The notes beneath the pieces are model-generated. The model had not been told where the DNA came from and did not search any database. It worked only from the letters and a program-made list of their open reading frames with translations. Below, one piece after another: positions 19,101-28,525 of a stretch of 64,000 nt of DNA. Source of the stretch: Pseudomonas sp. ML2-2023-3. GTDB lineage: Bacteria > Pseudomonadota > Gammaproteobacteria > Pseudomonadales > Pseudomonadaceae. The stretch covers positions 964,501-1,028,500 of the forward strand of contig NZ_CP146343.1 in NCBI RefSeq assembly GCF_037055275.1, read 5' to 3'. The position numbers were made by a program, and so were the translations under genes. Every line of letters begins with the position of its first letter. Positions within the stretch are counted from its first letter, which is position 1.

Positions 19101-22067
19101 GCGGCCAGTGAGCGGTTCTTCGAGGCGGCCGATGATGCTCAGGAAGCGTTGATCAACATGCTCGATCAACTGGCGGCGGGGCAAGAAATCATCCCGCAGC
19201 CGGAGCTGATCCAGACCTTGCATGCGCTGCTGCACGAAGGGCTGGCGCCTGACGCCACGGGGCTGATTCGCCGTGATGGCGGCCAGACGCTGGACATCAC
19301 CGAACTGGGCGCCGCGACTGACCAGTTGGGGGCGGGGCAGGACGATGATGTCGACGAGGAAATCGTCGAAATCTTTCTCGAAGAGGCGGTGGATATTCTC
19401 GACAGTGTCGGGCAGGCCCTGCAGCGTTGGCTGGTCGCCCCCGACAGCCTGGCTTCGCTGTCTTCCTTGCAGCGCGATTTGCACACCCTCAAGGGTGGGG
19501 CGCGCATGGCCGGGATCGAGCCGATTGCCGATCTGGCCCATGAGCTGGAGCACCTCTACGAAGGTCTGCTGGACCGGAGACTGAGTGAAAGCCCGGCATT
19601 GAGCCACTTGCTTGAGCGCAGCCATGAGCAACTGGCACTGATGCTCGATCAGCTCAAGCACAAGCAGCCGTTGAGCGAATCTTATGAACTGATCGAGGCC
19701 ATTCGCGGGTTTCGTCTCTACAGCCATTCGCCTGTCGAACCGGGCAACACTGAAGCCGAGCCCGATGCAGCGCTGAACACGGCCGACCCTGAATTGCAGG
19801 ATATCTTCCTCGACGAGGCTTTCGACATTCTCGAAAGCTCGGGCACGGCGTTATCGCGCTGGCAGGCCGACCCCCAGAATCACCTCGAGGTTGAAAACCT
19901 GCTGCGGGACCTGCATACCCTCAAAGGTGGGGCGCGGATGGTTGAGGTTGCCGCCATTGGCGACTTTGCCCATGAACTTGAAACCCTCTTCGAAGATATT
20001 TCGGCTGGCTTGCTGGCACCCAATGCCGAGCTGTTTGTGCTGCTTGAGCGTTGCCATGACCAGCTTGCACAAATGTTCGATGCGTTGCGCAGTGGCCAGC
20101 CGCTGCCTTCGCCTCAGACGCTGATAGAGAAAATCCGCAGGATTGAACGCAACACCCGTCAGGAGGCTCCCGCAGCTTCCAAGTCCGAGCCTGTGGCGCC
20201 GCCATTGCCCGAAGGTGAACGCACGGGGCTGGACACCCTCAAGGTGCCGGCCGAGTTGCTGGAAGACCTGGTCAACCTGGCAGGCGAAGCCTCGATCATC
20301 CGTGGGCGCGTTGAGCAGCAGGTCAACGATGGTCAGATCGCTCTCAACGAAATGCAGACCACCCTTGAGCGGATGCAGGACCAACTGCGTCGCCTCGACA
20401 GCGAAACCCAGGGGCGCCTGCACAGCCGCTCGCACACCGAAGCCGATGGCGTGGCTTACGACGAATTCGATCCCCTGGAGATGGACCGTCATTCCCTGCT
20501 GCAACAGCTGTCCCGTGCATTGTTCGAATCGGCTTCGGACTTGCTCGACCTCAAGGCCACACTGGCTGCGCGCAATCAGGATGCCCACGGCCTTTTGCAG
20601 AAGCAGGCGCGGGTAAACACCCAGCTGCAGGAAGGCCTGATGGGTACGCGCATGGTGCCGTTCGAGCGCGTATTGCCGCGCCTCAAGCGGGTCGTGCGCC
20701 AGGTGGCCAGTGAGCTGGGCAAGCAGGTCGAATTCAGCGTGATCAATGCCGAGGCTGAAATCGACCGCAACGTGCTTGAGCGCATGGTGGCGCCGTTGGA
20801 ACACATGTTGCGCAACGCCGTCGACCACGGTCTCGAGCCAGCAGATATCCGTCACGCCAGCGGCAAGCCGGAGCAGGGATTGATCAGTCTGGAGCTGTCT
20901 TACGAAGGTGGCGACGTGGTCTTCGACATGCATGACGATGGCGCCGGCGTGCCGCTTGAAGCCGTACGCCGAAAAGCTATTTTGCGCGGCCTGCTGGATC
21001 CGCAGGCGACGATCAGCGACCGCGATGTCTTGCAGTTCATCCTGCAACCGGGGTTCTCCACCGCTGAAAAAATCACTCAGATTTCCGGCCGCGGCGTCGG
21101 CATGGACGTGGTTCACGAAGAAGTTCGGCAGTTGGGCGGCAGCATGACCATCGACTCGGTGGCCGGGCAGGGCGTGCACTTTCAGATCCGCCTGCCCTTC
21201 AGCGTCTCGCTCAACCGGGCGCTGATGGTGCAATGCGCCGACGAGCAATACGCCATTGCCCTCGACACCGTCGAAGGCATCGTGCGAGTCATGCCCAATG
21301 AGCTGGAGGGGTATTACCAGCTCAATCCCCCGCTGTATCACTACGGCGGGCAGACCTATGAGTTGCGTTATCTGGGGGAGTTGCTGCAAACCGTGGGCAA
21401 ACCCAAGCTCGTGGGCGAAAGCCATTCGTTGCCGGTGTTGCTGGTGCATTGCCAGGATCAGCGCGTGGCGTTGCAAGTCGATGCGCTGGCAGGCTCGCGA
21501 GAAATCGTGGTCAAAAGCCTCGGCCCGCAATTTACCGGGGTGCAGGGGTTGTCGGGTGCGACCATTCTGGGGGATGGCCGGGTGGTGCTGATCCTCGATC
21601 TGCTGGCTTATATTCGCGCCCATCAGGCGCGTCAGCCGTTGCAGCGAGCACATCACGAAGCCGTCGGCGCGCTGGAGTTCACCCCGGCCGTACGCCCGCC
21701 GCTGGTGCTGGTGGTGGATGACTCGGTCACGGTGCGCAAAGTCACCAGTCGCCTGCTGGAGCGCAACGGCATGAACGTCATCACCGCCAAGGACGGGGTC
21801 GACGCCATGAGCGTGCTCGAAGAGCACACCCCTGACCTGATGCTGCTGGACATCGAAATGCCGCGCATGGACGGCTTCGAAGTGGCCACCCGCGTGCGCA
21901 ACGACCCGCGTCTCAAAGACTTGCCGATCATCATGATCACCTCGCGCACCGGGCAAAAACACCAGAACCGTGCGATGGCCATTGGCGTCAACGACTACCT
22001 GGGCAAACCGTATCAAGAGTCGGTGTTGCTGGAGCGAATCGCCTACTGGAGCAACTTTCATGCTTGA
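16179..22067 (+). CDS. chpA: Multi-Hpt CheA-type hybrid histidine kinase ChpA (PilL)
   Basis: At 1962 residues this is the central kinase of the Chp system. Phosphotransfer His residues occur in HTLKG-type motifs at H661, H799, H1102 and H1246. A degenerate N-terminal module reads HQVHGS with H48. The CheA core follows: dimerisation near residue 1350, N box NAVDHGLE near 1550, DDGAGVP and GRGVGMDVVHEE near 1580-1645. A CheW domain and a C-terminal receiver with acceptor D1891 end the protein. P. aeruginosa ChpA is about 2470 residues with more phosphotransfer modules, so this version is shorter. The 3' end overlaps chpC by 8 bases. Confidence 0.95.
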   Translation: MVDRHDYVALEWVKGEIAHTLKQARVALDAYAQQPAADTLEQCLACIHQVHGSLLMVEFYGAALLAEEMEQLVIALQQGRVSQLDEALRLLQQAFSQLPLYLDRVHSARRDWPLVVLPLLNDLRSARGEALLSETSLFSPPLQVLPPLDPAALARLLPADLPRELRILRHTLQTAFLGLRRGEAVQAHLEMMAGVFARLQSLCLGSPLNALWKIAAALVDGMLKGRVPNSPALRSLLKKSDKELKRLLEQGIEAVNQPAPEELLTSLLFYIAKAEHPTSKMLALKNHYELDQAMPDAAMVDEERARLAGPDRDAMRSVVAALCEELVRVKERLDLFVRSDRLHVSELSSLMAPLRQIADTLAVLGFGQPRKVIIDQLAVMQSLAQGQREPTDAVLMDVASALLYVEATLAGMVGSVEPSQREESRLPTTDLMQIHQLVIKEARIGLEEVKDLIADYVMAGHDRLHLQPLPALITQIRGALAMIPLSRAASLLQACHDYLCERLLQGADIPTAQQLDHLAEALSSIEYYLERLSQDPGAAGERVLDWAENSLARLGYAPAEPAGPLLDDACSPADQPLMPDLQGNLADVLASPLSALNPPAQHMPASLLPPPMDEEPLDEELLDVFLEETDEVLITLHDCLPQWVANPADSAALAELRRGFHTLKGSGRMVRALVLGELAWAVENLLNRVIERSVAPSPQIFQLLEDVLVMLPELIQAFAEQSQRQREDVDQLAARAQRLAKGEPQPLLIAQDASHFDPQLLDIFRQEAQTHLERLDRFLDRAREQMPLYASDDLQLAMHTLKGSAHMAGVVHMAELAAPLDHLVREYKAHHLALGQEEIELLREADGLLHRGLKQLDSDQLAEIKGARSLIERTERLIATRLETLLNTPTSSWVAQRDPQRITEFLGESMDILFDAEELLKNWHQNPQQREGLDTLLDQLTALAQAAHLLDLHPIDAVCEALLDLYGAVEESSLAASERFFEAADDAQEALINMLDQLAAGQEIIPQPELIQTLHALLHEGLAPDATGLIRRDGGQTLDITELGAATDQLGAGQDDDVDEEIVEIFLEEAVDILDSVGQALQRWLVAPDSLASLSSLQRDLHTLKGGARMAGIEPIADLAHELEHLYEGLLDRRLSESPALSHLLERSHEQLALMLDQLKHKQPLSESYELIEAIRGFRLYSHSPVEPGNTEAEPDAALNTADPELQDIFLDEAFDILESSGTALSRWQADPQNHLEVENLLRDLHTLKGGARMVEVAAIGDFAHELETLFEDISAGLLAPNAELFVLLERCHDQLAQMFDALRSGQPLPSPQTLIEKIRRIERNTRQEAPAASKSEPVAPPLPEGERTGLDTLKVPAELLEDLVNLAGEASIIRGRVEQQVNDGQIALNEMQTTLERMQDQLRRLDSETQGRLHSRSHTEADGVAYDEFDPLEMDRHSLLQQLSRALFESASDLLDLKATLAARNQDAHGLLQKQARVNTQLQEGLMGTRMVPFERVLPRLKRVVRQVASELGKQVEFSVINAEAEIDRNVLERMVAPLEHMLRNAVDHGLEPADIRHASGKPEQGLISLELSYEGGDVVFDMHDDGAGVPLEAVRRKAILRGLLDPQATISDRDVLQFILQPGFSTAEKITQISGRGVGMDVVHEEVRQLGGSMTIDSVAGQGVHFQIRLPFSVSLNRALMVQCADEQYAIALDTVEGIVRVMPNELEGYYQLNPPLYHYGGQTYELRYLGELLQTVGKPKLVGESHSLPVLLVHCQDQRVALQVDALAGSREIVVKSLGPQFTGVQGLSGATILGDGRVVLILDLLAYIRAHQARQPLQRAHHEAVGALEFTPAVRPPLVLVVDDSVTVRKVTSRLLERNGMNVITAKDGVDAMSVLEEHTPDLMLLDIEMPRMDGFEVATRVRNDPRLKDLPIIMITSRTGQKHQNRAMAIGVNDYLGKPYQESVLLERIAYWSNFHA

Positions 22068-22512
22068 TCATCGCGTGGGCAGCCTGACCGGTTTGCTGCT
22101 GCCGCTGGCTGACCGCTATCTGCTGCTGCCCAACGTTGCCATTGCCGAACTGATCGGCTGGCAGCGCGGCGACCCCAGCAGCGACTCACCGCCCTGGCAC
22201 CTGCGCCAGATCACCTGGCGCGACCACCAGTTGCCATTGATCAGCTTTGAAGCCGCCTGCGGCGGGCCGCTGGTGGTCGGTGAGCGTGCGCGGATCGTCA
22301 TCCTCAACACCCTGGGCGGCGACCCGGCGCTCAAGTTTATCGCTTTGGTGGTACAAGGCATCCCGCGCTCCTATCGCCTCGACAGCCAGCTGAGCTTTGT
22401 CGACGTACCGCTCAGCCCGCTGGAGCGTGCGGCGGTGCAAGTGGGGGACCACGTGGCGAAAATCCCGGACTTGCTGGCGCTGGAAAGGTTGGTGCGCGGG
22501 GCTGCGGACTAA
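22060..22512 (+). CDS. chpC: CheW-like protein ChpC
   Basis: A 150-residue CheW-domain protein starting inside the last codons of chpA. Its hydrophobic LLLPLADRYLLLPNVAIAELIGW opening and later LKFIALVVQGIPRSYRL strands fit ChpC rather than PilI. In P. aeruginosa ChpC is proposed to couple additional receptors to ChpA. Here it directly follows chpA because chpB, the methylesterase gene, is absent. No chpD or chpE follows. Confidence 0.9.
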   Translation: MLDHRVGSLTGLLLPLADRYLLLPNVAIAELIGWQRGDPSSDSPPWHLRQITWRDHQLPLISFEAACGGPLVVGERARIVILNTLGGDPALKFIALVVQGIPRSYRLDSQLSFVDVPLSPLERAAVQVGDHVAKIPDLLALERLVRGAAD

Positions 22513-22533
22513 TCCCGCTCTAACAGGTCAAGC

Positions 22534-22576
22534 TTGATCAGTCCCTAAAAGGGACTTATCGTTCCCTTTTTGGGAC
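22534..22576 (+). promoter_or_regulatory. Predicted promoter with two phased palindromic operators
   Basis: Two palindromes, GTCCCTAAAAGGGAC (22541-22555) and GTTCCCTTTTTGGGAC (22561-22576), lie with centres about 20 bases apart, roughly two helical turns. A possible -35 TTGATC (22534-22539) and -10 TATCGT (22557-22562) have 17-base spacing, so the first palindrome fills the spacer. This looks like an autoregulated promoter for the downstream HTH-nucleotidyltransferase gene. Palindromes are seen directly; promoter boxes are inferred and imperfect. Confidence 0.7.
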
Positions 22577-22596
22577 TCTTAGGCGGAGCCGTGAAC

Positions 22597-23196
22597 ATGT
22601 TATCGCTCAGTGATGCGCTCTTTACCACCACGCAGCAAAAAGTGCTGGGCCTGCTTTTTGGCAAGCCTGGCCAGAGCTTTTACGTCAATGAAATTGCACG
22701 TTGGGCAAAGGTAGGCAAAGGCAGTTTGACGCGCGAGCTGGGGCGTCTAGAGCGATCAGGCATTCTCACTGTGACCCGTCAGGGAAATCAGGCTCACTAC
22801 CAGGCAAATGCACAGTGCCCGATTTATCAGGAGCTGCTGAGCATTATCCGCAAGACCTCGGGGCTCTCTGAACCGCTGCGTGTGGCACTGATGCCTTTCG
22901 CAGAACAGTTGCAATGGGCATTTGTATATGGCTCGGTTGCCAAGGATCAGGCACACGTCGGCAGCGATATCGACCTTATGCTGATGGGTGAAAACCTGCA
23001 TTACAGTGACGTCATGGAGCACCTGATGCCGCTTGAAGAATCGTTGGGTCGTACCATCAACCCGACGCTCTACACCCCTCAGGACTGGGCCGCCAAGCTG
23101 GCTGCCGGAAACAGCTTTGTCGTGAGGGTTGCGCAACAGGAAAAAATCACGCTGATCGGTCATGACCCGCTGGAGCCCGTGGATGGAGAAAAATGA
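22597..23196 (+). CDS. Winged-HTH fused to MNT-type nucleotidyltransferase (probable antitoxin/regulator)
   Basis: The 199-residue protein has a winged helix-turn-helix (about residues 10-75: FYVNEIARWAKVGKGSLTREL, then RSGILTVTRQGN) and a minimal nucleotidyltransferase domain with G112-S113 and the metal acids D124/D126 (GSx10DxD pattern). MNT proteins of MntA/HepT systems AMPylate their HEPN partner; here the added DNA-binding domain and the twin palindromes upstream point to autoregulation. I chose ATG at 22597 because AGGCGGA is 9 bases upstream. It overlaps the next gene by 14 bases. Toxin-antitoxin function is inference. Confidence 0.8.
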   Translation: MLSLSDALFTTTQQKVLGLLFGKPGQSFYVNEIARWAKVGKGSLTRELGRLERSGILTVTRQGNQAHYQANAQCPIYQELLSIIRKTSGLSEPLRVALMPFAEQLQWAFVYGSVAKDQAHVGSDIDLMLMGENLHYSDVMEHLMPLEESLGRTINPTLYTPQDWAAKLAAGNSFVVRVAQQEKITLIGHDPLEPVDGEK

Positions 23197-23617
23197 AAAC
23201 CTGGAAAATCTGGTACGCACTGGAGGCTTGAAGGTTGAACCACCCGATCGCAAGGAGTGTGAAGGGCTGCTGCGTTCAGCGGTTGATCGCCTGAAAGATG
23301 CAGGCAGCGCCCAGTTGTCTTTCGCCAGCCGTTTCGATCTGGCCTACAACGCAGCCCACGCCATTGCACTGACCGCCTTGCGGCTGTACGGGTATCGATC
23401 AGACCGGCGTTATCTGGTTTTTCAAAGCCTGATCCATACGTCAACAATCGACAAAGTGCAGGTGCGTTTGTTTGCCTTGTGCCATGAGCGCCGTAACCTC
23501 GCGGAATACGAAGGTTACATGGACGAAGATGAGGGATTGTTGGCGAGCCTGTTGGGCAGCACGCAGCAGTTGCTTGAACAGGTGCTGATGCTGCGGTTTG
23601 AGGCATTTGGCGATTAA
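23183..23617 (+). CDS. HEPN-like protein, probable toxin partner
   Basis: A 144-residue, largely helical protein. A stretch around residues 50-72 (RFDLAYNAAHAIALTALRLYGYR) and the motif H101-ERRNLAEYEGY-112 resemble HEPN-fold proteins that pair with MNT nucleotidyltransferases. The classical Rx4-6H RNase motif is not present in that form; the motif reads R-N-x-A-E-Y, as in some HEPN subfamilies, and Y109 or Y112 could be a modification target. Its start lies inside the upstream MNT gene, so expression is coupled. Whether it is an RNase is open. Confidence 0.7.
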   Translation: MEKNENLENLVRTGGLKVEPPDRKECEGLLRSAVDRLKDAGSAQLSFASRFDLAYNAAHAIALTALRLYGYRSDRRYLVFQSLIHTSTIDKVQVRLFALCHERRNLAEYEGYMDEDEGLLASLLGSTQQLLEQVLMLRFEAFGD

Positions 23618-23658
23618 CGAGAAGCGTCTGCAGCCAACGCTGGCGAGTTTCTGGATCA

Positions 23659-23682
23659 TGTGGGAGCGGGCTTGCTCGCGAT
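23659..23682. repeat. Single family B repeat arm
   Basis: One intact arm (TGTGGGAGCGGGCTTGCTCG) without a recognisable opposite arm within the next 100 bases, that is, a solitary or decayed REP. It lies in the gap after the HEPN gene, which otherwise shows nothing. Confidence 0.7.
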
Positions 23683-23817
23683 GCTGGCGATGCGGTCTCG
23701 TGGTGCCGCCATCACGAACATCTTGAATCGCCGCATTGCCCTTTAACTTCACACCCCTGACCCTTATCTAGTAACCGGGTGACACAGTCGCACTGTCAGT
23801 TCTTGAGGATGTTGCAC

Positions 23818-24435
23818 ATGTATCACGGTGAAAAGCTCAACGCCTGGACTCATCTGGTGGGTGCGGTTGCAGCAGCAGTGGGCAGTATCTGGTTGCTGGT
23901 GATGGCGTGCCTGGATGGCAGCCCGCAAAAGATTGTCAGTGTGGCCATTTATGGCGTCACGCTGGTGCTGTTGTACAGCGTATCGACCGTGTACCACAGC
24001 GTGCGCGGGCGCTCCAAGGTGATCATGCAAAAGTTTGATCACTTGTCGATTTACCTGCTGATCGCGGGCAGTTACACGCCGTTTTGCCTGGTCACGCTAC
24101 ATGGCCCGTGGGGCTGGTCGCTGTTCGGGATTGTGTGGGGCATGGCGGTGATCGGCATGCTGCAAGAGATCAAGCCACGCTCCGAGGCGCGCATTCTGTC
24201 TATCGTGATTTACGCGGTGATGGGCTGGATTGTGCTGGTGGCCGTCAAGCCGTTACTCGCGGCGCTGGGCACCGCGGGCTTTATCTGGTTGGCCACGGGT
24301 GGGGTGATGTACACCGTGGGGATTATCTTTTTTGCCCTGGACCATCGCCTGCGCCATGCCCACGGTATCTGGCATCTGTTTGTGATTGCCGGCAGCCTGC
24401 TGCACTTTGTGGCCATCGCGCATTACGTGATCTGA
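23818..24435 (+). CDS. Hemolysin III / TrhA family seven-helix membrane protein
   Basis: A 205-residue integral membrane protein of the PAQR-like hemolysin III family, with the N-terminal E-KLNAWTHLVGA signature, HSV(R)GRSKVIMQKFDHLSIYLLIAGSY-type core (His/Asp metal residues) and the C-terminal HRLRHAHGIWHLFVIAGSLLHF helix. E. coli homologue TrhA (YqfA) is linked to membrane energy homeostasis; true haemolytic activity is not implied. The start at MYHGEKLN follows a GAGG site. It is convergent with the transporter gene, one base apart. Confidence 0.9.
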   Translation: MYHGEKLNAWTHLVGAVAAAVGSIWLLVMACLDGSPQKIVSVAIYGVTLVLLYSVSTVYHSVRGRSKVIMQKFDHLSIYLLIAGSYTPFCLVTLHGPWGWSLFGIVWGMAVIGMLQEIKPRSEARILSIVIYAVMGWIVLVAVKPLLAALGTAGFIWLATGGVMYTVGIIFFALDHRLRHAHGIWHLFVIAGSLLHFVAIAHYVI

Positions 24436-24436
24436 T

Positions 24437-25276
24437 TCAGGGCAGTTTTTTAGTGTCACTGCGAACCTGCGCGTGACTGATCAGGGCAAAAATAAAACTG
24501 CCACCGATGATATTGCCGGCCAGGGTCGGGCCGGCAAAGATCAGCCAGAAGTCTTTCCAGGGCAGTTCCCCGGCAAACACCAGATAGGACACTTCGGCCG
24601 TGCCGACCACGATGTGGGTGAAGTCGCCCAGCGCCATCAAGTAGGTGATGAGGATGATGATCCACATCTTGGCACTCTCCATGGACGGGATCATCCACAC
24701 CATGGTGGCGATCATCCAGCCCGAAACGATGCCCTTGGCAAACATCTGACTGGCGTCGTTTTCCATGACCTTGCGGCCGATTTCAAGAAAGGCCTTGTCG
24801 GTCGGCGTGTCGAAAATCGGCAGGTGCAGCATGACGTAGGCCACCAGCAGGGTGCCCATCAGGTTACCCACCAGCACCACCCCCCAGAGCCGCAGCAGGC
24901 GCCCGAAATTGTTGAGCGTGGGTTTGCTCATGATCGGCAACACGGCGGTCAGGGTGTTTTCGGTGAACAATTGCTGGCGGGAAAGGATGACGGCCAAAAA
25001 ACCTGCGCAGTAGCCGAAGCTGGCGATGACCTTGAAGGCTTCGCCGTCGGGCAGGCGCGAGTTGAGCAAGCCCATGGCCATAAGCGACAGGCCCATGGTC
25101 AGTCCTGCGGCGAGTGCCGACCAGAACAGGGCGGCGATGCTGCGCTCCAGCTCCTGATCGCCCTGCAAGCGAATGATCTCGTGCAGGACGGCGGCGCGTG
25201 GTGGCTGGTTTTTGGTGACGTCGTGCTCTTCTTCAGCCGACAGGTTGGGGGTTTTGCCGGACTTTTGGGTTTCCAT
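24437..25276 (-). CDS. Formate/nitrite transporter (FNT) family protein, YfdC-like
   Basis: About 279 residues: a polar N-terminus (to about residue 45) followed by six predicted membrane helices in the FNT fold, including SFGYCAGFLAVILSRQQLFTENTL and MALGDFTHIVVGTAEVSYLVF. The YfdC branch of FNT lacks a demonstrated substrate, so nitrite or formate should not be assumed. Two Met codons (25285 and 25276) are possible starts and neither has a good ribosome site. It stands alone. Confidence 0.88.
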   Translation of the reverse strand: METQKSGKTPNLSAEEEHDVTKNQPPRAAVLHEIIRLQGDQELERSIAALFWSALAAGLTMGLSLMAMGLLNSRLPDGEAFKVIASFGYCAGFLAVILSRQQLFTENTLTAVLPIMSKPTLNNFGRLLRLWGVVLVGNLMGTLLVAYVMLHLPIFDTPTDKAFLEIGRKVMENDASQMFAKGIVSGWMIATMVWMIPSMESAKMWIIILITYLMALGDFTHIVVGTAEVSYLVFAGELPWKDFWLIFAGPTLAGNIIGGSFIFALISHAQVRSDTKKLP

Positions 25277-25342
25277 GAGCTTCATGACCGTTGCGTGTGT
25301 AAAGGTACGACACGCAGGGGCTGTAGCTGTTCACTCAAAACC

Positions 25343-25434
25343 TGTAGTCGCTGCCGAAGGCTGCGATGGGGCCGATGGGCCTCCAATTAAACGGGTTGCT
25401 GCGCAACCCTTCGCAGCCTGCGGCAGCGACTACA
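25343..25434. repeat. REPIN-like inverted repeat, family A copy 3
   Basis: Arms GTAGTCGCTGCCGAAGGCTG and CAGCCTGCGGCAGCGACTAC with an inner GGGTTGCTGCGCAACCC hairpin. It lies between two leftward genes, the thioesterase and the FNT transporter. Confidence 0.9.
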
Positions 25435-25458
25435 CAGGCCAGGCATCAAACCCGGTCA

Positions 25459-25848
25459 TCAGTCCTGAAACTGGTCTTTGACGTATTTGATCTCGGTGCG
25501 CCCGTGCGGTGCGGGCAGGCCGTCCTCGCCCAGGTTGACGAAGACCATCTTGTCCACCGTCAGGATGCTTTTGCGGGTGATCTTGTTGCGCACTTCGCAG
25601 GTCAGGGTGATCGAGGTGCGGCCAAATTCAGTGGCGGTGATGCCCAGTTCGATGATGTCGCCCTGGCGCGAAGCACTGACAAAGTTGATTTCGGAGATGT
25701 ACTTGGTGACCACGCGCTGGTTGCCCAGTTGGACGATGGCGTAAATCGCGGCTTCTTCGTCGATCCAGCGCAGCAGGCTGCCACCGAACAGGGTGCCGTT
25801 GGGGTTGAGGTCTTCGGGTTTAACCCATTTGCGGGTGTGAAAATTCAT
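25459..25848 (-). CDS. Acyl-CoA thioesterase, hotdog fold (YciA-like)
   Basis: This 129-residue protein matches the single hotdog-domain acyl-CoA thioesterases, with PNGTLFGGSLLRWIDEEAAIYA as the conserved helix (catalytic Asp in WIDE) and RQGDIIELG in the next strand. Such enzymes hydrolyse short- to long-chain acyl-CoAs. It is monocistronic and divergent from ahcY. Substrate range cannot be read from sequence. Confidence 0.9.
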   Translation of the reverse strand: MNFHTRKWVKPEDLNPNGTLFGGSLLRWIDEEAAIYAIVQLGNQRVVTKYISEINFVSASRQGDIIELGITATEFGRTSITLTCEVRNKITRKSILTVDKMVFVNLGEDGLPAPHGRTEIKYVKDQFQD

Positions 25849-25954
25849 ATTCGCTCCTGACCGTCTTGCCTTAGATGCGGGCCATGATGTCAGACCACGG
25901 CACTTAGCTCTATTAACCTTGGACTATGGTCTCGATAGGGTCAAAGAAAAAGCC

Positions 25955-25983
25955 TTGGGATCACTTGCCCGGATGGCTATAAT
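25955..25983 (+). promoter_or_regulatory. Sigma-70-type promoter of ahcY
   Basis: TTGGGA (25955-25960) and a perfect TATAAT (25978-25983) are separated by 17 bases. The start of transcription would fall near 25990, giving a leader of about 170 bases that contains the whole riboswitch. The rest of the 312-base gap between the thioesterase gene and ahcY shows nothing else. Confidence 0.8.
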
Positions 25984-26034
25984 ACCCCCCGTTTCAAAAC
26001 GGTCATTAATACCCAGTACCGTTCCCGCCACCTG

Positions 26035-27570
<1,536 letters not shown>

Positions 27571-27572
27571 TT

Positions 27573-27611
27573 AAAAAAGGCGGTCAGGCTTGCACTGACC
27601 GCCTTTTTTTT
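27573..27611 (+). terminator. Rho-independent terminator after ahcY
   Basis: A 9-pair stem GGCGGTCAG/CTGACCGCC with a 7-base loop is flanked by an A-tract and followed by eight T residues. It should end ahcY transcription before metF. Confidence 0.93.
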
Positions 27612-27670
27612 GTGTGAGTTCAGCGTCAGGGGGCATCACTGGCCTCCTTCGCGTACGCAAGGGTATTCCC

Positions 27671-28516
27671 ATGTCTCAAGACCGTCGTTTCAGCTTCGAG
27701 TTCTTCCCGACCAAGACCGATGCTGGACATGAAAAGCTGATGAACACGGCTCGCCAACTGGCGACCTACAACCCGGATTTTTTCTCCTGCACCTATGGTG
27801 CCGGTGGCTCGACCCGCGACCGCACGATCAATACCGTGCTGCAGCTGGAGAGCGAAGTAAAAGTGCCTGCTGCACCGCACCTGTCCTGCGTGGGTGACAG
27901 CAAGGCCGATTTGCGCGGCCTGTTGGCCCAGTACAAGGCTGCAGGTATCAAACGCATTGTTGCACTGCGCGGCGACCTGCCTTCGGGTATGGGCATGGCC
28001 AGTGGTGAGCTGCGCTACGCCAATGACCTGGTGAGCTTCATTCGTGAAGAAACCGGCGATCACTTCCACATCGAAGTGGCCGCCTACCCGGAAATGCACC
28101 CGCAAGCGCGCAACTTCGAAGACGATATCAGCAACTTCGTACGCAAGGCCCAAGCTGGCGCTGACAGTGCGATCACCCAGTACTTCTTCAACGCCGACAG
28201 CTACTTCCGTTTTGTCGAGCGCGTGGAAGCTGCAGGCGTGATGGTTCCCATCGTGCCGGGCATCATGCCGATCACCAACTACAGCAAGCTGGCGCGTTTT
28301 TCTGACGCCTGTGGTGCTGAAATCCCGCGCTGGATCCGCAAGCAACTTGAAGCCTATGGCGACGATACGCAGAGCATCCAGGCGTTTGGCGAGCAGGTCA
28401 TCAGCGAAATGTGCGAGCGCCTGCTTGATGGCGGCGCACCGGGGTTGCACTTCTACACCCTGAACCAGGCTGATCCGAGCCTGGCGATCTGGAACAACCT
28501 CAAGCTGCCGCGCTAA
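27671..28516 (+). CDS. metF: 5,10-methylenetetrahydrofolate reductase
   Basis: MetF makes 5-methyl-THF, the methyl donor for homocysteine remethylation, and so follows AhcY in the methyl cycle. The 281-residue FAD-dependent TIM barrel begins MSQDRRFSFEFFPTKT and carries the family segments TYGAGGSTRD, ALRGDLP and PGIMPI. The start at 27671 is preferred; the upstream 19 codons overlap the leader. The ahcY-metF adjacency is conserved in Pseudomonas. Confidence 0.97.
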   Translation: MSQDRRFSFEFFPTKTDAGHEKLMNTARQLATYNPDFFSCTYGAGGSTRDRTINTVLQLESEVKVPAAPHLSCVGDSKADLRGLLAQYKAAGIKRIVALRGDLPSGMGMASGELRYANDLVSFIREETGDHFHIEVAAYPEMHPQARNFEDDISNFVRKAQAGADSAITQYFFNADSYFRFVERVEAAGVMVPIVPGIMPITNYSKLARFSDACGAEIPRWIRKQLEAYGDDTQSIQAFGEQVISEMCERLLDGGAPGLHFYTLNQADPSLAIWNNLKLPR

Positions 28517-28525
28517 ACAGAAAAC

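Noticed and set aside
17376..19727. Open frame of 783 codons on the minus strand inside chpA
   Set aside because: It lies wholly within the real gene in another frame, its composition is a shadow of GC-rich codon bias, and it shows no domain motif.
19851..22061. Open frame of 736 codons on the minus strand inside chpA
   Set aside because: Same reason: antisense to the CheA core, CheW and receiver domains, no recognisable family.
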